A stretch of DNA of 64,000 nucleotides, from NCBI GenBank assembly GCA_033439255.1, contig CM065880.1:1116001-1180000 (forward strand). Direction: 5' to 3'. The position numbers and the translations under genes were made by a program. Source of the DNA: Hericium rajendrae. Taxonomy: Eukaryota > Basidiomycota > Agaricomycetes > Russulales > Hericiaceae. The notes beneath the pieces are model-generated. The model ran no database searches. It was not told the DNA's origin and saw only the letters and a program-made list of their open reading frames with translations. Positions 11,614-23,568 of the stretch are shown piece by piece; position 1 is the first letter of the stretch; each line of letters opens with the position of its first letter.

Positions 11614-14600
11614 CGAAGCTGATGATTGGAGGGCAGGGTGCACGTTCCTCTATATTCTGCCCACAGTATGCACTCTAGACTTTTTTTACTCTGGGTCTTA
11701 TTCGATCATTTACTGCACTTTCATATATTGCTGCGACATATTCTTGCTTTCTTGCTATCAACGTCACGACTGCAGTAGGACGTGATATCTGTATCTGTAT
11801 TCATACTTGTCCGCAGATGAATCGGCGGAACACCATATGCGTCAATCTGTACTCAGATGCGCAACGGGGCATTAGAGACCCCGCGGCCTTATACCGAATA
11901 TTCACCTTTTTTCCCTTGCTGAACACATTGGCTTGCGTCCAGAAGGTCATCTGAGAAACACAGGCAGGACAGGGGCTAGAGAACCTGTCCTTACGTGCCC
12001 GTCTCTGCGGTGGACGGCACTGTTTTTGCGCATGCTGCAATGGGGTGATATGGCGAAGCTACTGGTCTCGTTCACGCGCGGGTCCCTTTATCGTCTTGCA
12101 ATCTTCAAGTATCCTCAGATGTCAGTGGTACGAGGATCCACTGACACATGGAGAAACAATTGAATAAACAGATTCTGACAGCTTATGGATCAGGTATCGA
12201 TAGTGTGCGATCATTGCCCTCTGTGCACGCGGGTCCGCGGCGAGACCTCGACGCGCTGGGCGCTCAGACATAAAGAAGAAAAGGTCATTGTCAGCGTGCG
12301 AGAAGACCAATTAAACCAGGCCGCACGACGATAGCTTTATGGAACGCGCGGAAGAGGAGCCCCATCCAAATTCCGTTGTTCCGTCCTGGTCATATGATTC
12401 GTTGCTCAGTCTATTTTGACGATCCAGTCGACGGGGCATGCGATAGCCTGGCAACTACTTAGCTGCAGCTGACTGAGAAAGATGTTCGTGGCGACGAATA
12501 ATGCTGTTCAACATTGACGCCTTGCAAGGAATCGGCTAGATTGCCACCGGTCAATGCAGACTTCGATGGTGCTTCGACATAATTAATTAGCACCGGGAAC
12601 GGGCCATACCCGGTGCGGTCCTATCAACTTGTCTGAAGCCATACTTTCTTGCCGCAGACCCACCCCCGCTGGCCGACGTCCTAGAATATCGTCATCCTCA
12701 AGACTGAGCGGTTGATGGGGTGTGTAAATCTGTCATCGCGACGTCAACAACGGTCCAGTGAGTTCCATTCCAAATTCACACTGCTGGTGCCTCGCGCAGC
12801 TCCATGGAAAACGCACGCGCACCCGATGCATTCTAGATTTCTCTGACGCGGTTCTGGCTCGGTGATGGTTATGCTCCACACGTCAGAAGCAACGCGACTT
12901 GATTTGGTTGTCCTGCATCAGGTTATTTCTGAACCAGTCGTGGCATTGAGCGCGTGCTTCGATTTGCCTCGTTAACGATCGAGCGTGGCGCGCTGGCTTC
13001 ATATTTAACTTTCCATCGAAGCTGGGTCTTGTCACGATCGACTGCGAGGGTCCTTACTGCATTTATGATCCGTGCGCTTGGATGCATGTCTCATTGACAA
13101 TGAATATGTCCGCAAGCTCTACATACGGCAGAGAATAAGTATCGGGTTTCAAGGAAATCATGAATCATCCTCAGCGCGCCAAGATTCGTCATCCATCCTC
13201 TCGGTGGATAGCGAGATACGATAATTGAATGCCGTAACGACTGAATTCTTCCAAGCCGGGATCTCGCTGAATGAAATTCCGGAAGCAGATATTACGGCTC
13301 GCATGCACCATACATATGCGGCACATTGATAAGCCAGAAATGCTCTGCCATTTGATCAATGAAGCCCGCGGCTCCATGCAGACAAGGTATTTTACCAGGC
13401 TACCAGCGCGCCGTGTCCCATGACTTGCTGCGCACGAGTATCGAGAGAAGAACGAATCACGCCTGCGTTGCGGGCTGGCGCACCTGGGAGGAACGTGCCT
13501 GTTGGAGTTATGCGATGTGAGACTTGGCGCGAGCGCTGCACGTCTGGCCGTCGTGCACCCACTTAAGAGCACTTGCCGCGTGGACATAGAGACAATATTG
13601 CGCAGGTCGTCCCGAGTCGGATGGGAGAGAGCCGACGGAATAGAGATGAGAAATGAACGGAGCAATGGATGTCCAAACAATAAGGGAGACTCGTCTGGAA
13701 GCCTGTGAATATCCTGAAGGAACGCTCGGGTACGCGAAAGTAGGTGCGGAAGCCGAGGCGATAGAGCGAAGCAATGACGAGCCATATAAGCTTCGGTATT
13801 TGCCCGGAACAGTGTCGGTGGGCCTGGAGATGGCGGGGATCACCAGGAGCCTCGGACAGATGCATAGACAACACGGGGCAGGAGTGCGGGAATGTCAGGA
13901 TGTTATTGTCTTTGCCGTGATCGGGAACAAAGTGAACCGGAAGCACATCGCCTCAAATGATGGGAAGGAGTCGGTGCGCAAAGCCAGAGAGCAAGAAAGC
14001 CGCCATAAGGAAATGGCTCAAAGCAGAATAAGGTGTGTGAGATAGTGCACGTTCAACAGTCCGCTGGCCTGGTAGCGGACCGACGGCATGGATTGGACCG
14101 CCAAGACATGGGCGAGACGTTCCAAACGGAGTACCAGAGCGATGTGGGCTCTGTTGCCGCTGATAAGCGATCGAGGATAGAATATCAGTACGGCGGAGTG
14201 GAAAAGATGAGATAGATGAGACAAAAGCAGAGTGCGGCGTCTGTTGCCTCGTGTATCTTGTGTGTTTAAGAAGTTGGAAGCAAGCATTGGATGTGTATGA
14301 TAAAAGGCGACGAGAGAATAGCAACCAGTGAGGCTCTCCAATGAGTACCCGTGCCGAGCTGCAATGCGGTAGAAGGCCCGGATGGTCTAGCGCAGGCTGG
14401 CAAGAATGGATTGGCTCTGGAGCATTGCCTGATGTCTCTCGAATTAGCGGCCTCCCAAGAATCGAAGGGTGGCCATCGAATCAGGCCGAGAAGCTGAGAT
14501 CAGGGCTGGTAAGGAACTGGTGCCGATGTTGGCGTGGGGACGAACATAGAATCTGGAAGGATCAATGAGGAAGAGAACGTCGCGTGGTGGGAAGGAGACG

Positions 14601-15312
14601 GGGAATCTGGGGGAATGTGTCACGAGCAAGTGGATCAATGGGCTGAAAGGAAATCCAAAAACCAGAGACAAATGCTCGATATTCGAGCTGGTCAAGGGCG
14701 ACAAACTGGGCGTTCCGAAAGGAGCGGAAAATCAACAGGAGAGTTTGCATGTTTGAGGCAAAATTTTCGAGCATGCCATGCGGGCGCGCGACCGTGGCGA
14801 CCGGGATGTCTGAGAGCTGTGCAAGTCCGATGTCGTACTGGTTTCGGTGCGGTGTCGTGCTCACATATGATGTACTGATGGTCGCGAACTCTTGGACGGG
14901 AAGACCTCGTCGACTGTCGGTGGTCGTCATCAACACATGTCAGGGGTTGTTATGCGTTTGTCGACTCGAGGGGCTCGAGGGGCTTCAGCTGTGACAAATG
15001 GGAATGGGGGGATCTGGCTAAAGGTAGACAAACGCTTAGATGACAAACGGGGGATGGAAGCTGTGAGGGCACAGGTCAGTAGAGGCAGGGATAACAAACA
15101 GAAATGATAGAACCTTGATGAGGTGTGGGAGAGACAGGACGTAGGAAAGAAAGGGTTTGAAGAAAGAAAATGAAGGGATCGCTGAGTGGTTACGATAGCG
15201 ATACGATTGGGATTACGCGACGGCCGTTCCTTATAATTGAACCTTTCCCTCTTCTCGGCTCCGTCCATAACCGTCCCTCCTCCCCCTCCTCCTCTCCCTC
15301 TTCTCCCCCGTC
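11614..15312. other. Long gene-poor region
   Basis: About 3.7 kb with no exon I can recognise on either strand. Open frames on the minus strand between 13.2 and 15.3 kb are Ser/Pro/Leu-rich and look like pyrimidine-rich non-coding DNA. A perfect inverted repeat lies at 12590-12616. The segment 15250-15310 is a CT-rich tract directly before the next start codon and is probably its promoter and 5' leader. Confidence 0.4.
12590..12616. repeat. Perfect 8-bp inverted repeat (hairpin)
   Basis: GCACCGGG at 12590-12597 is matched by CCCGGTGC at 12609-12616, leaving an 11-base loop. It is GC-rich, sits right after the AT-rich stretch AATTAATTA, and has no gene within about 1 kb. Function unknown. Confidence 0.6.
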
Positions 15313-17595
15313 ATGTCCGTTCGACATAGCAGCTCTACTCCCCATCATTCACAGTCGCTGCCATCCTTTGCCCAAGCGTTCAGCAACTCGTCCCTCGACA
15401 GAATATCAGCGCACAACAATGCTCTCCCACCTATTCAACCACATACTGCTCCCATGCAACGCAGCACTCCCCAGCAGGACACACTGCCTCCAGGAGAGTC
15501 ATCATCGCGTTTAGGAATCGAGAATGGGTTATCACGCCATAATGGAAGGAAACGGTCTCACCCAGAGATGGCGTCGAACATACGCGGTGAAGAGACTTCT
15601 GATTCGCTGTGAGTACGCAGCCCGGCTGGTCTATCTCTCGTCTCACACATAGCCTGGCACGTTATCGATAGCCATCGTTCTCCTCCCTTGGTCCTCGTTA
15701 AGGAAGAGCAAGATGAGCTAATTGATGATCGTCCCAGCCCTCCTCGTCAGCCTAGGCCTCATCTCGCTGGAGTTGTGGAGGGCAATAGTAGCGGTCCTAC
15801 TCCTCAGCAGCCTGTCTCGAAGAAACGTCGAGTAACTGTCAGCGGCCACACCCAATCTATTGACATACCGGCGTTTCACCAGGTGTCGCTGACCCAAACA
15901 ATGCCGCGCCGCTTTCGCCGGTCGTAATGGGTTTCAACATGCGCGATGACCCAGTTGCTATCGAACAGATGCGGTCTGTTCTTACTATCAAACAAAGCCA
16001 GAAGGCCTGATAGAACAGAGACGTGGTAGCGTAGGGGGTCCGCCACCCTCAATTGCACAAGGCGGTCAGGGCAACACACATACGTCTCCTGTCAACGTCC
16101 CTACCGTCCCACAACCCGAACAGACCTTCCGCTCCCGCGACACGCACTGGCGTTCGCAGTCCCAGCATGGGCGGCGGCCGGGTCCGCGCATCAATCTCTG
16201 GTCCTGAACTCCCTTTGAGCCCCAATGCGCCACACGCTACCAGCCAACAACCACCTCTGTCAGAGGCATCCTCGCATACACAGACATCTAGCGGCCCTTT
16301 CCAAATGCGCTGCCACCACCCCCATCAGCTTCGCGCGACGCAGGGCGGGCGCAGCTGGCAAAAAGAAGCCTGCCGACATCGTTATCAGCCCGCGTGACCC
16401 ACAAACGAATACCCGTCTGCAGCCTGTAATCCAAAGCGCACCGGCGATTGCACACGGCCCTCCAGGCCGCTTTCCAATGGCGCTGCCGAGTCTGCCGCTC
16501 GTGCTCGGTCAGGGACAGCCTGTGCGCAGAGCGGCTCCTGGGAATGTCCCGCCAACGCCGACACGTTTGTCGATGCGCGGCGCGATCGCCGCCGGGTCGA
16601 CCTCCGGCGGCACAGGTGCGGCGCCAACTCCAGGAGGCGGGCCCACTTCGGGGCGATCGCCGCCTGCGTCGGTGCCGATTGCTGCGACCCTCGTCCCACC
16701 CACGCCGGCTTCTTTACAGCATCCTGGGTATTCCTCGGATAAAGCATCGTTCCTCGCGCCCTTCGAGGTTTTCTACGATGCCCTTCGGGATGCGAAGGAG
16801 CTGAAGGCATGGCTCGGCGAGCAGTTGCAGAAGTCCCAGTCGTTGCAGGCGTCGCTGGTGCAGCAGCATGAGAAGCTGGAGCAGATTGTGGAGACCGCGG
16901 TGGAACGCCGAGTAGGTGCGATGCGGGATGAGATAGGCGGGTTGCGGCGCAGGATCGGGGAGCTGGAGGATGCCCTACATGCTGCTGGAGTTGGGAGCTC
17001 GGGACAACCACGGAGGCATAGTTTGGCCGTCGTCGACACAACAAAGGGTCGGTCCATTGGCTCAGGAAGCATCGTTTCACCCACCACCAGCTCCAATGTC
17101 GTCCCTGATACATATACCTTTCCGCCTGTAGAGCCACCAGGTGCTCCGCGACCGGAAAGTGGACGTCTCCTTCTATCGCCCACGCAGCGAGAAAAAGACG
17201 TGGATGTTCGGAGCAACGGTGAATCACAAAACGATTCTCCCGTCCCGTATGACATCAATCGTCGTCTATCGGTCTCTGCGGTAACCAGTGCTGTTCGCAT
17301 GGATCCGCCCCCGGCACCAGCCCATCAGCCAGATTCGTCGGGTCCAGCCCTGCGTTCTCGCGAACACCCTCCGCCACCATCGAGCACGAAAGGCAAAGGC
17401 ACGGGCAGTCCCCGCCACTCCCACTTTGCAGCTGAACATTCGGCGACCCATCGCCGCGCCTCCACGAACCCAAATGAAGATGCAGAGCACGGCGCAGGGC
17501 GGCATCCTTCGCGGAGCATACCGGGCGAGCAGAAGAGGGATATTGTATACACGTCTCCGCGCAGCCTTCCTGCATCACCGATGGACGACAGCTGA
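15313..17595 (+). CDS. Conserved agaricomycete protein with C-terminal coiled coil, function unknown
   Basis: The protein starts MSVRHSSSTPHHSQSLPSFA. The first exon is 15313-15608 and the second begins at 15672. The long N-terminal part is Ser/Pro-rich and disordered-looking, with short conserved islands: KEEQDELIDDRPSPPR, SKKRRVTVSG, VVMGFNMRDDP, ISFARRRAG, KKPADIVISPRDPQ, SLVPPTPASL-like and FLAPFEVFYDAL. Residues after FEVFYDALRDAKELKAWL form a heptad-rich coiled coil through EELEDAL-like repeats. The tail is again disordered. The frame breaks at least five times (about 15882, 16006, 16125, 16299 and 16319-16323), each next to a short homopolymer, yet the islands are intact on both sides of every break. 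The SKKRR stretch is a plausible nuclear localisation signal. I recall similar unnamed proteins in other mushrooms but no function. Confidence 0.7.
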
Positions 17596-18673
17596 AAACG
17601 AGGATGGCCCATGGGAATAAACCCCAAACAAAAGTCGACGAACGATGATGTATGGCTTTACTCATGCCATGTCTGCTCTCCTTTTTTAATGTTCCGATTT
17701 TGTGTATCCATAATTGTCGCCTTGCTTAGGACTTCTTTGCTTTCTTCGGCGCTTCCACTGTACAGTACCGAACACATGTGTCTTGTTGCTTCTTCTATCG
17801 TTGTCTATCGCTATCCACATCTCCCTCTTTTGTCGTTAAACCCCTCGCTTCTTGCCCGTTAACACACGTCTCTTACGGGCACCTTTATCGGTCTCATGGG
17901 GTCTCGTCTTTTAACGAAGTTCTTGTGATGTCTTGTCACTCTTTGCTTGTCGAGCAGTTTGGACAAACTGCGATTTCTCTCACTTTTCTTGTTACCTTCC
18001 TTGCTGCTGCAATCTCGTTCACATTGTACCACTCCGACATAGACTCTGTAACACTACATACGGGTTGCCGATGCATGCTTGACTGGCGATGTCAGCGATG
18101 AGTCTATATGGTGAGAAGGTCTTCAAGAAGGTGTTGACTGAATGCGGCTGTCCTCCAACAGTTGACGCAGAAACGTTATTTTTGTTCGCAAAGTTGCCGC
18201 AAGCCTCGAGGTTCGCCTCGATGGCGGCCTCGTGATATGCCGACGTGCCGCGGACCTTCCTTTTCGAACCACGTCCCTCGTCGAGGCTCTGATCAATCCT
18301 TTCTTCATATAACTTACAATTTGCAAACCAGAAACTTGTCCGTTCTACCTCCGCGTTCCTCCCAAATGCGAAATTCATTTGTTCCTGTGAACTGCGTCCT
18401 GTGATAGGGAGTCTCCTTGGATCTTCAGCTGATATCATTCGGCCACGCTGTCGTCCTGGAGGATGCTAGCCAAACTCGACAATGGCATTCAACATGGTCG
18501 TCACGAGCACATTTCTGTTTCGACGGAGGCTTCAATCATACGCTCACCTTCAAGGCTTTTGATATCTACAAACGTTTTACTTGGACCATAACATTCTATC
18601 GTGTTACTGTATAAAGTCCGCCCGCGGGCAACTACAACATACCTAGAAGCGAACATCGCCCTCAAGGCTAACA
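17596..18673. other. Intergenic region upstream of the amylase pair
   Basis: About 1.1 kb. The first ~400 bp are T-rich and resemble a 3' region. On the minus strand the frame is open from about 18530 to 18019, with a passable composition, but I recognise no family and no splice partners. The last part should hold the first amylase promoter. Confidence 0.4.
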
Positions 18674-20692
18674 ATGCAACTTCTGTTTTCCCTAGCGCCA
18701 GCCTTTCTGGCGTTTACGCACGCTTTTGCTGCCTCTCCGGAAGAATGGCGGGGCAAATCGATCTATCAGGTACCCTGCCGTCTTTCGCCCTATCACTGAG
18801 GCCAGCTGACGGAATCTTCCCAGTTGGTGACAGACAGATTCGCAGTGTCCGATGACAGTGCCCCCCCATGCGATATGGCCGCGCTCAAGCACTGTGGTGG
18901 CTCATGGAAGGGCATCACGAACCACCTCGATTATATCCAAAACATGGGATTCGACGCCGTCTGGATTTCTCCGATCTACAAGAACCTGGACGTGGTCACG
19001 AAGCGAGGCGAGGCATACCACGGGTGAGTGGAAGCCATATCTCACTGGGAACATGCGCCCATAGCCATGCAGATACTGGGTCAAAGACTTCAACGCGCTG
19101 AACCCGCACTTCGGCACGGAGGACGACCTGAAAGAGCTGGTCAAGGCACTGCACGACCGCGGGATGTACATCATGCTGGACATGGTCGTCAACCACTGCA
19201 CCGCGCCCGCGCTTCCGCCCGCGTTCGACTTCAACGGCTACTTCCACCCGTTCACGGACGCGTCGTACTTCCGCCCGCCTACATGCTGGACTAACGGCTC
19301 GACGAAACTCGACATCATGCAGAATTGCTGGCTCGGCGACCCCATCTTGCCCCTCCCGGATCTGAACACGGACCAGCCGCGCGTCATGGACCTGCTGTAT
19401 CAGAATGTGCACGACATTGTGACGAAATATGGTATTGATGGAGTGCGGGTCGATACAGTGAAGCATATCAGAAGCGACTTCTGGCCGGGCTGGGTCAAGG
19501 AGGCGGGCGTGTATGCGCTGGGTGAACTCTACTCGAATGACACGGACTTCGTTGCGCCGTGGACACGTAAGAATGGCTACTCTCTCTTCTCATGTCTATC
19601 CTGACTTGTTGCACGCAGAGGTCATCGACGGAGTCACGGACTACCCAAGCTACTTCTATCTTCGTCAAGCGTTCTCAAAAGCCGAGGGTCCAATCCAGCC
19701 GTTTATTGACGAGGTGACGAGCGGGCAGAAGAACTACAAGAATGGGCTGGCTGGCTCAGGCATGTTCTTGGAAAATCACGATATGCCCCGGTTCGCGAGT
19801 CTGACGCAGGATTCAACTGTTCGTGCCGTCTCATGTCAAGTCTTTCCTGATTGACAAATATCCGCGCAGCTCCTTAAGAACGCTATGACGTTCCTATTCA
19901 TCCATGATGGACTTCCGATCGTCTATTATGGTGTGTCACATCGTACTCCTTCAGTTGGCAGCATAGAAAAAGCTGACACGTGCTACAAGGTCAAGAACAA
20001 GACTATAATGGCGGCATTGATCCCTCCAATAGGGAAGCGTACGTGGGTGTCTTGTCTTTTTCGTGAAGTCTCTGACACTGGCATCACAGACTATGGTTCA
20101 GCGCTTATCAAGAGGAGAAGCCCGTGGTCAAGTATATCAAAAAGTTGAATGGCGCGCGCAAGGCTGCAATCGCCGCATCAATGCTTTCTTGACCACTCCA
20201 GTAGGCGACAGTCTGTCACAAACCTTTATCAATTGCTCATGGAATCTGCAGCTCAAGTTCCTCGCGGTCGAGAAGACCTCTTTTGCAGTGTCCAAGCCGC
20301 CCATGCTTGCGCTGTTGACAAACGCTGGCAATCAGTCACACGGTATCACTTGGTCCGTGCCGGACGCCGGCTTCGCGCCCAACGAAACGCTTGTCGACGT
20401 GCTTTCATGCGAGAAGGTCGAGGCGGACGGGCATGGAGGCGTTAACGTCCGCGCCGTTGGCGGTATGCCGCAGATGCTCATGCCGGCCTCGATTGCCATT
20501 CAAGGCCGCGCACTATGCCCCGACACTGCAAACACCATCTGGCAGGCGTCAAAAGATAAGAAAGCTTCTAAGCACCCTCAAGAACAGCTGCAGACAAGCA
20601 TGGCCTCTGACAGGGATAGGAACCTGGTTTCTTGGATGGTCCTGTTTGCGAGTCTGGCGTTTGTCGCGACTTTTCGGCTGCGTTTGATGTAG
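18674..20692 (+). CDS. Secreted GH13 alpha-amylase, copy 1
   Basis: Fungal alpha-amylase hydrolysing alpha-1,4-glucan. Exons: 18674-18769, 18824-19023, 19073-19566, 19619-19818, 19870-19930, 19990-20038, 20090-20200 and 20252-20692. A signal peptide (about residues 1-19, ending AFA-AS) precedes [20 protein letters not shown]. All four GH13 regions are present: [15 protein letters not shown] with the nucleophile Asp, ALGELYS with the acid/base Glu, and [10 protein letters not shown] with the transition-state Asp. Cysteines [11 protein letters not shown] match fungal amylases. The C-terminal domain ends in a ~20-residue hydrophobic segment ([15 protein letters not shown]), which suggests a GPI signal or membrane anchor. 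One base is missing near 20179-20181 (an A run); copy 2 reads through the same place in frame. It is arranged head-to-tail with copy 2. Confidence 0.93.
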
Positions 20693-21124
20693 ACGGCGAC
20701 CACACTGAGCTGATCGTTACTTCGGGGGGTTCCGGGAGTATATCACATTTTATGCAGCGCAAAACAGACTATATCATTCATAGCTTCCGTGAGTGTGGTT
20801 GCGCTTGCTTCCACGGATTCTCTTGCACCAAGGAAGTGCTGATGATAATTGGAATATGAGCATGGCGATCCACTGCCACAATCGAAGACTGAGATTCTGG
20901 TCGGTCGTGACATCTAGGATGTATGCCCGTACGAAAGCGGTCATCGTGCCGTCCCGCTGAATGGCATTCAACATGTGGAGATGTTGGACTTCATCGAAGT
21001 GGGGCACTACTTTCTTCATCCCCAGCGACAACGTAGTGTCCATCCCTCCATCTACACCGACTCCATATTCCTTACCCCGCAGTGCGGCGGTATTTGGAAC
21101 GTGACACCTGTGATACCTTGCACC
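20693..21124. other. Spacer between the two amylase genes
   Basis: 432 bp containing the 3' end of copy 1 and the promoter of copy 2. I see no exon and no strong TATA box; nothing repe­ats from the copy 1 promoter at a level I can notice by eye. Confidence 0.4.
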
Positions 21125-23106
21125 ATGTACCCAGTCGCCTCTCTGCTAGTATCTTCTTTGCTTGCTGCCGCTCCCGCTCTGGCTGCGTCTGCAGATGATT
21201 GGCGGTCGCGAACCATATATCAGGTCAATTGCCGCGTACTTCACCTCAACAATATCATTTTTAACGACTCTTTTGGTCGTAGTTGGTGACCGACAGGTTC
21301 GCTACAGTAAATGACAGTAACTTACCGTGCGATACTGCAGCACGTCGCTATTGTGGCGGAACCTGGCAAGGCATCATCCATCACTTAGACTACATTCAGA
21401 ACATGGGCTTCGATGCAATCTGGATTTCGCCAGTCTCGGCTAACTTGGAAGGCAACACCACGGCGGGAGAGGCCTTCCATGGGTGAGCATGCCAGTTGAT
21501 CTAGTGTATGAGCACGATTGAATTAATGCATGGTATTAGATATTGGTACCAGGACATCACCAAACTGAATTCGCACTTCGGAAGCCCCGATGACCTGAAG
21601 GCGCTCAGTCAAGCTCTACACAAGCGCGGAATGTATCTTATGCTCGATGTCGTGGTCAACCACATGGCCGCGCCGAAGATGCCGCCCGACTTCAACTTCA
21701 AGGACTTCTTCCATCCGTTCACCGACGAGACGTACTTTCACCAGCCCCCGTGTTTCACAAATGACAATACCACGGATTCGAACACACTCGAGCAATGCTG
21801 GCTGGTGATCCGCAACTGCCGCTGCCCGATCTGAACACCGAGGACCCGCGGGTCGTGGACATCCTGCAGAACTCCGTGCACCAAATTGTTCAGAATTCGG
21901 TGTGGACGGCATACGCGTGGACACGGTCAAGCACATCAGGAAGGATTTCTGGCCAGCCTGGGCGAGCGCAGCGGGAGTGTTCACGATGGGCGAAGTGATC
22001 TCGACGAAACCTAACTTTGCCGCACCCTACACTGGTGAGTCGTGACTTCAGCGATGAACTGTACCGATCTCACCTTACGGCTACATGTAGAGGTCCTGGA
22101 CGCCATTCTGGACTATCCGACTTATTTCCCCCTGGTATCCGCTTTCTCGAGTCCTCAAGGACAGTTTGCACCATTTATCGCTGCAGTGACGGAGTCTCAG
22201 AAGAGCTACAAGAATGGCTTGTTCCTGACCGGGTCGTTCTTCGAAAATCACGATCAACCCCGATTCCAGTCCTATACAAAGGATCCCGCGGTATGTGAGG
22301 CCTCGCTTGTTCAAGCGATATGCTGATCTTTCGACCGAAAGCTGGTGAGAAACGGGGTGACGTTCCCTTTCGTACACGATGGTATCCCGATCGTCTATTA
22401 TGGTGCGTGCTTTGCATGCCGAAATGCCTCAGCACGCCTCAATTGTGGACAGGTCAGGAGCAAGGTTATCAAGGCGCCGCAGATCCTATGAATCGTGAGG
22501 CGTAAGTTGTGAAATGGATGGGCTATTTGGAACTATGGACTCACACTCCGACAGCCTTTGGTTCGCCGCGTACCAGCAAGAGAAACCCCTTGTTGGTCAT
22601 TTCAAGGTCATGAATGCAGCACGTAGAGCTGCGGCCGCTTCAACGACTGATAATTTCCTTCATACACCGGTCAGTCACCTCTTTGACAGCTGACTCACCA
22701 ACGCTGATTATAAAAATAATAGATGAAATTCTTGGCCATCGAAGACAATTCATTTGCGGTAAGCAAGCCGCCCGTGCTCGCCCTATTCACCAACATCGGC
22801 AGCGAGACATCAAGATCGATCACTTGGAACGTCAAAGAAGCTGGATTTTCTCCTAACGAGGATCTCGTGGACGTGCTGACGTGCAGCAAGGTTCAGGCAG
22901 ATGAGAAGGGCGGAGTCAAGATATTGTCGATGTATGGCATGCCGCAAGTGCTGATGCCTGCGTCCACGATGACGCAGGGCGGTGATCTGTGTCCCGGTGT
23001 TGCGACTGGCCGTCGGGAGAAAAGTATGGCGTCGAGCAAGGATAGATTCATCTCGGGCGCACTGATATTCGCGAGTGCACTGTTCTTCATTCTCAGGTTC
23101 TGGTAA
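21125..23106 (+). CDS. Secreted GH13 alpha-amylase, copy 2
   Basis: A tandem paralogue of the preceding gene with the same eight-exon structure: 21125-21223, 21283-21482, 21540-22034, 22091-22290, 22342-22402, 22453-22501, 22555-22669 and 22723-23106. The signal peptide is [20 protein letters not shown], followed by [22 protein letters not shown]13 regions: [15 protein letters not shown] (after repairing the frame), TMGEVIS and [10 protein letters not shown]. It also ends in a hydrophobic tail ([18 protein letters not shown]). Two single-base losses break the frame, near 21804 (CWL to [10 protein letters not shown]) and 21894 (VQ to FGVDGI), both in short homopolymers. Intron positions are the same as in copy 1, which shows recent common origin; the sequences have diverged clearly, so the duplication is not new. 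Preferred substrate cannot be told. Confidence 0.92.
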
Positions 23107-23495
23107 CTGTGAGGGCATGGGCTGTGAACATGGGCTGTGAACATGTCACGATTCAGTAGACTTCCACTTTATTATACGAACATACTATCCGACGAACCTC
23201 GATATGATACCCAGCTATAGACAAAACCAACGTTCCCCCCAGTCAGTCGGAGATGACGATAGTCGAGGACCGCTTTTAGCCCTAGACCTTAAATCCTTTG
23301 ACACAGCACGCGCTTGAACGAGTACAATACCGACCGAGTTATAATAATGAGCAACAACAGAGACTAAGTCGTGCACTGAAGCTGAAGCGCTGAAGAGTGG
23401 GTGGCAGTGTAGGGCCTGAGTGTGCGAATTGGAAATTCATTTGGTCACGAAGTCAACCACCAACACTCACTGCGGAACCCTCGGATTACTTTTTG

Positions 23496-23568
23496 CGAAA
23501 AAGGTATGAAAGAGTCGAGTTCTTCTACCTTTTCCGACCTGCGGGCACTATCTTTCGATCCTTTTTCG
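23496..23568. repeat. Inverted pair of CGAAAAAGG / CCTTTTTCG
   Basis: CGAAAAAGG lies at 23496-23504 and its exact reverse complement at 23560-23568. A near copy CGAAAAAGT follows at 23710-23718. A second exact pair in the same orientation is at 24763-24771 and 24887-24895. Role unknown. Confidence 0.55.

Noticed and set aside
13189-15268. Series of minus-strand open frames, 60-200 codons
   Set aside because: Ser/Pro/Leu-rich products of pyrimidine-rich DNA, with no motifs, no consistent splicing and many Met-less stretches.
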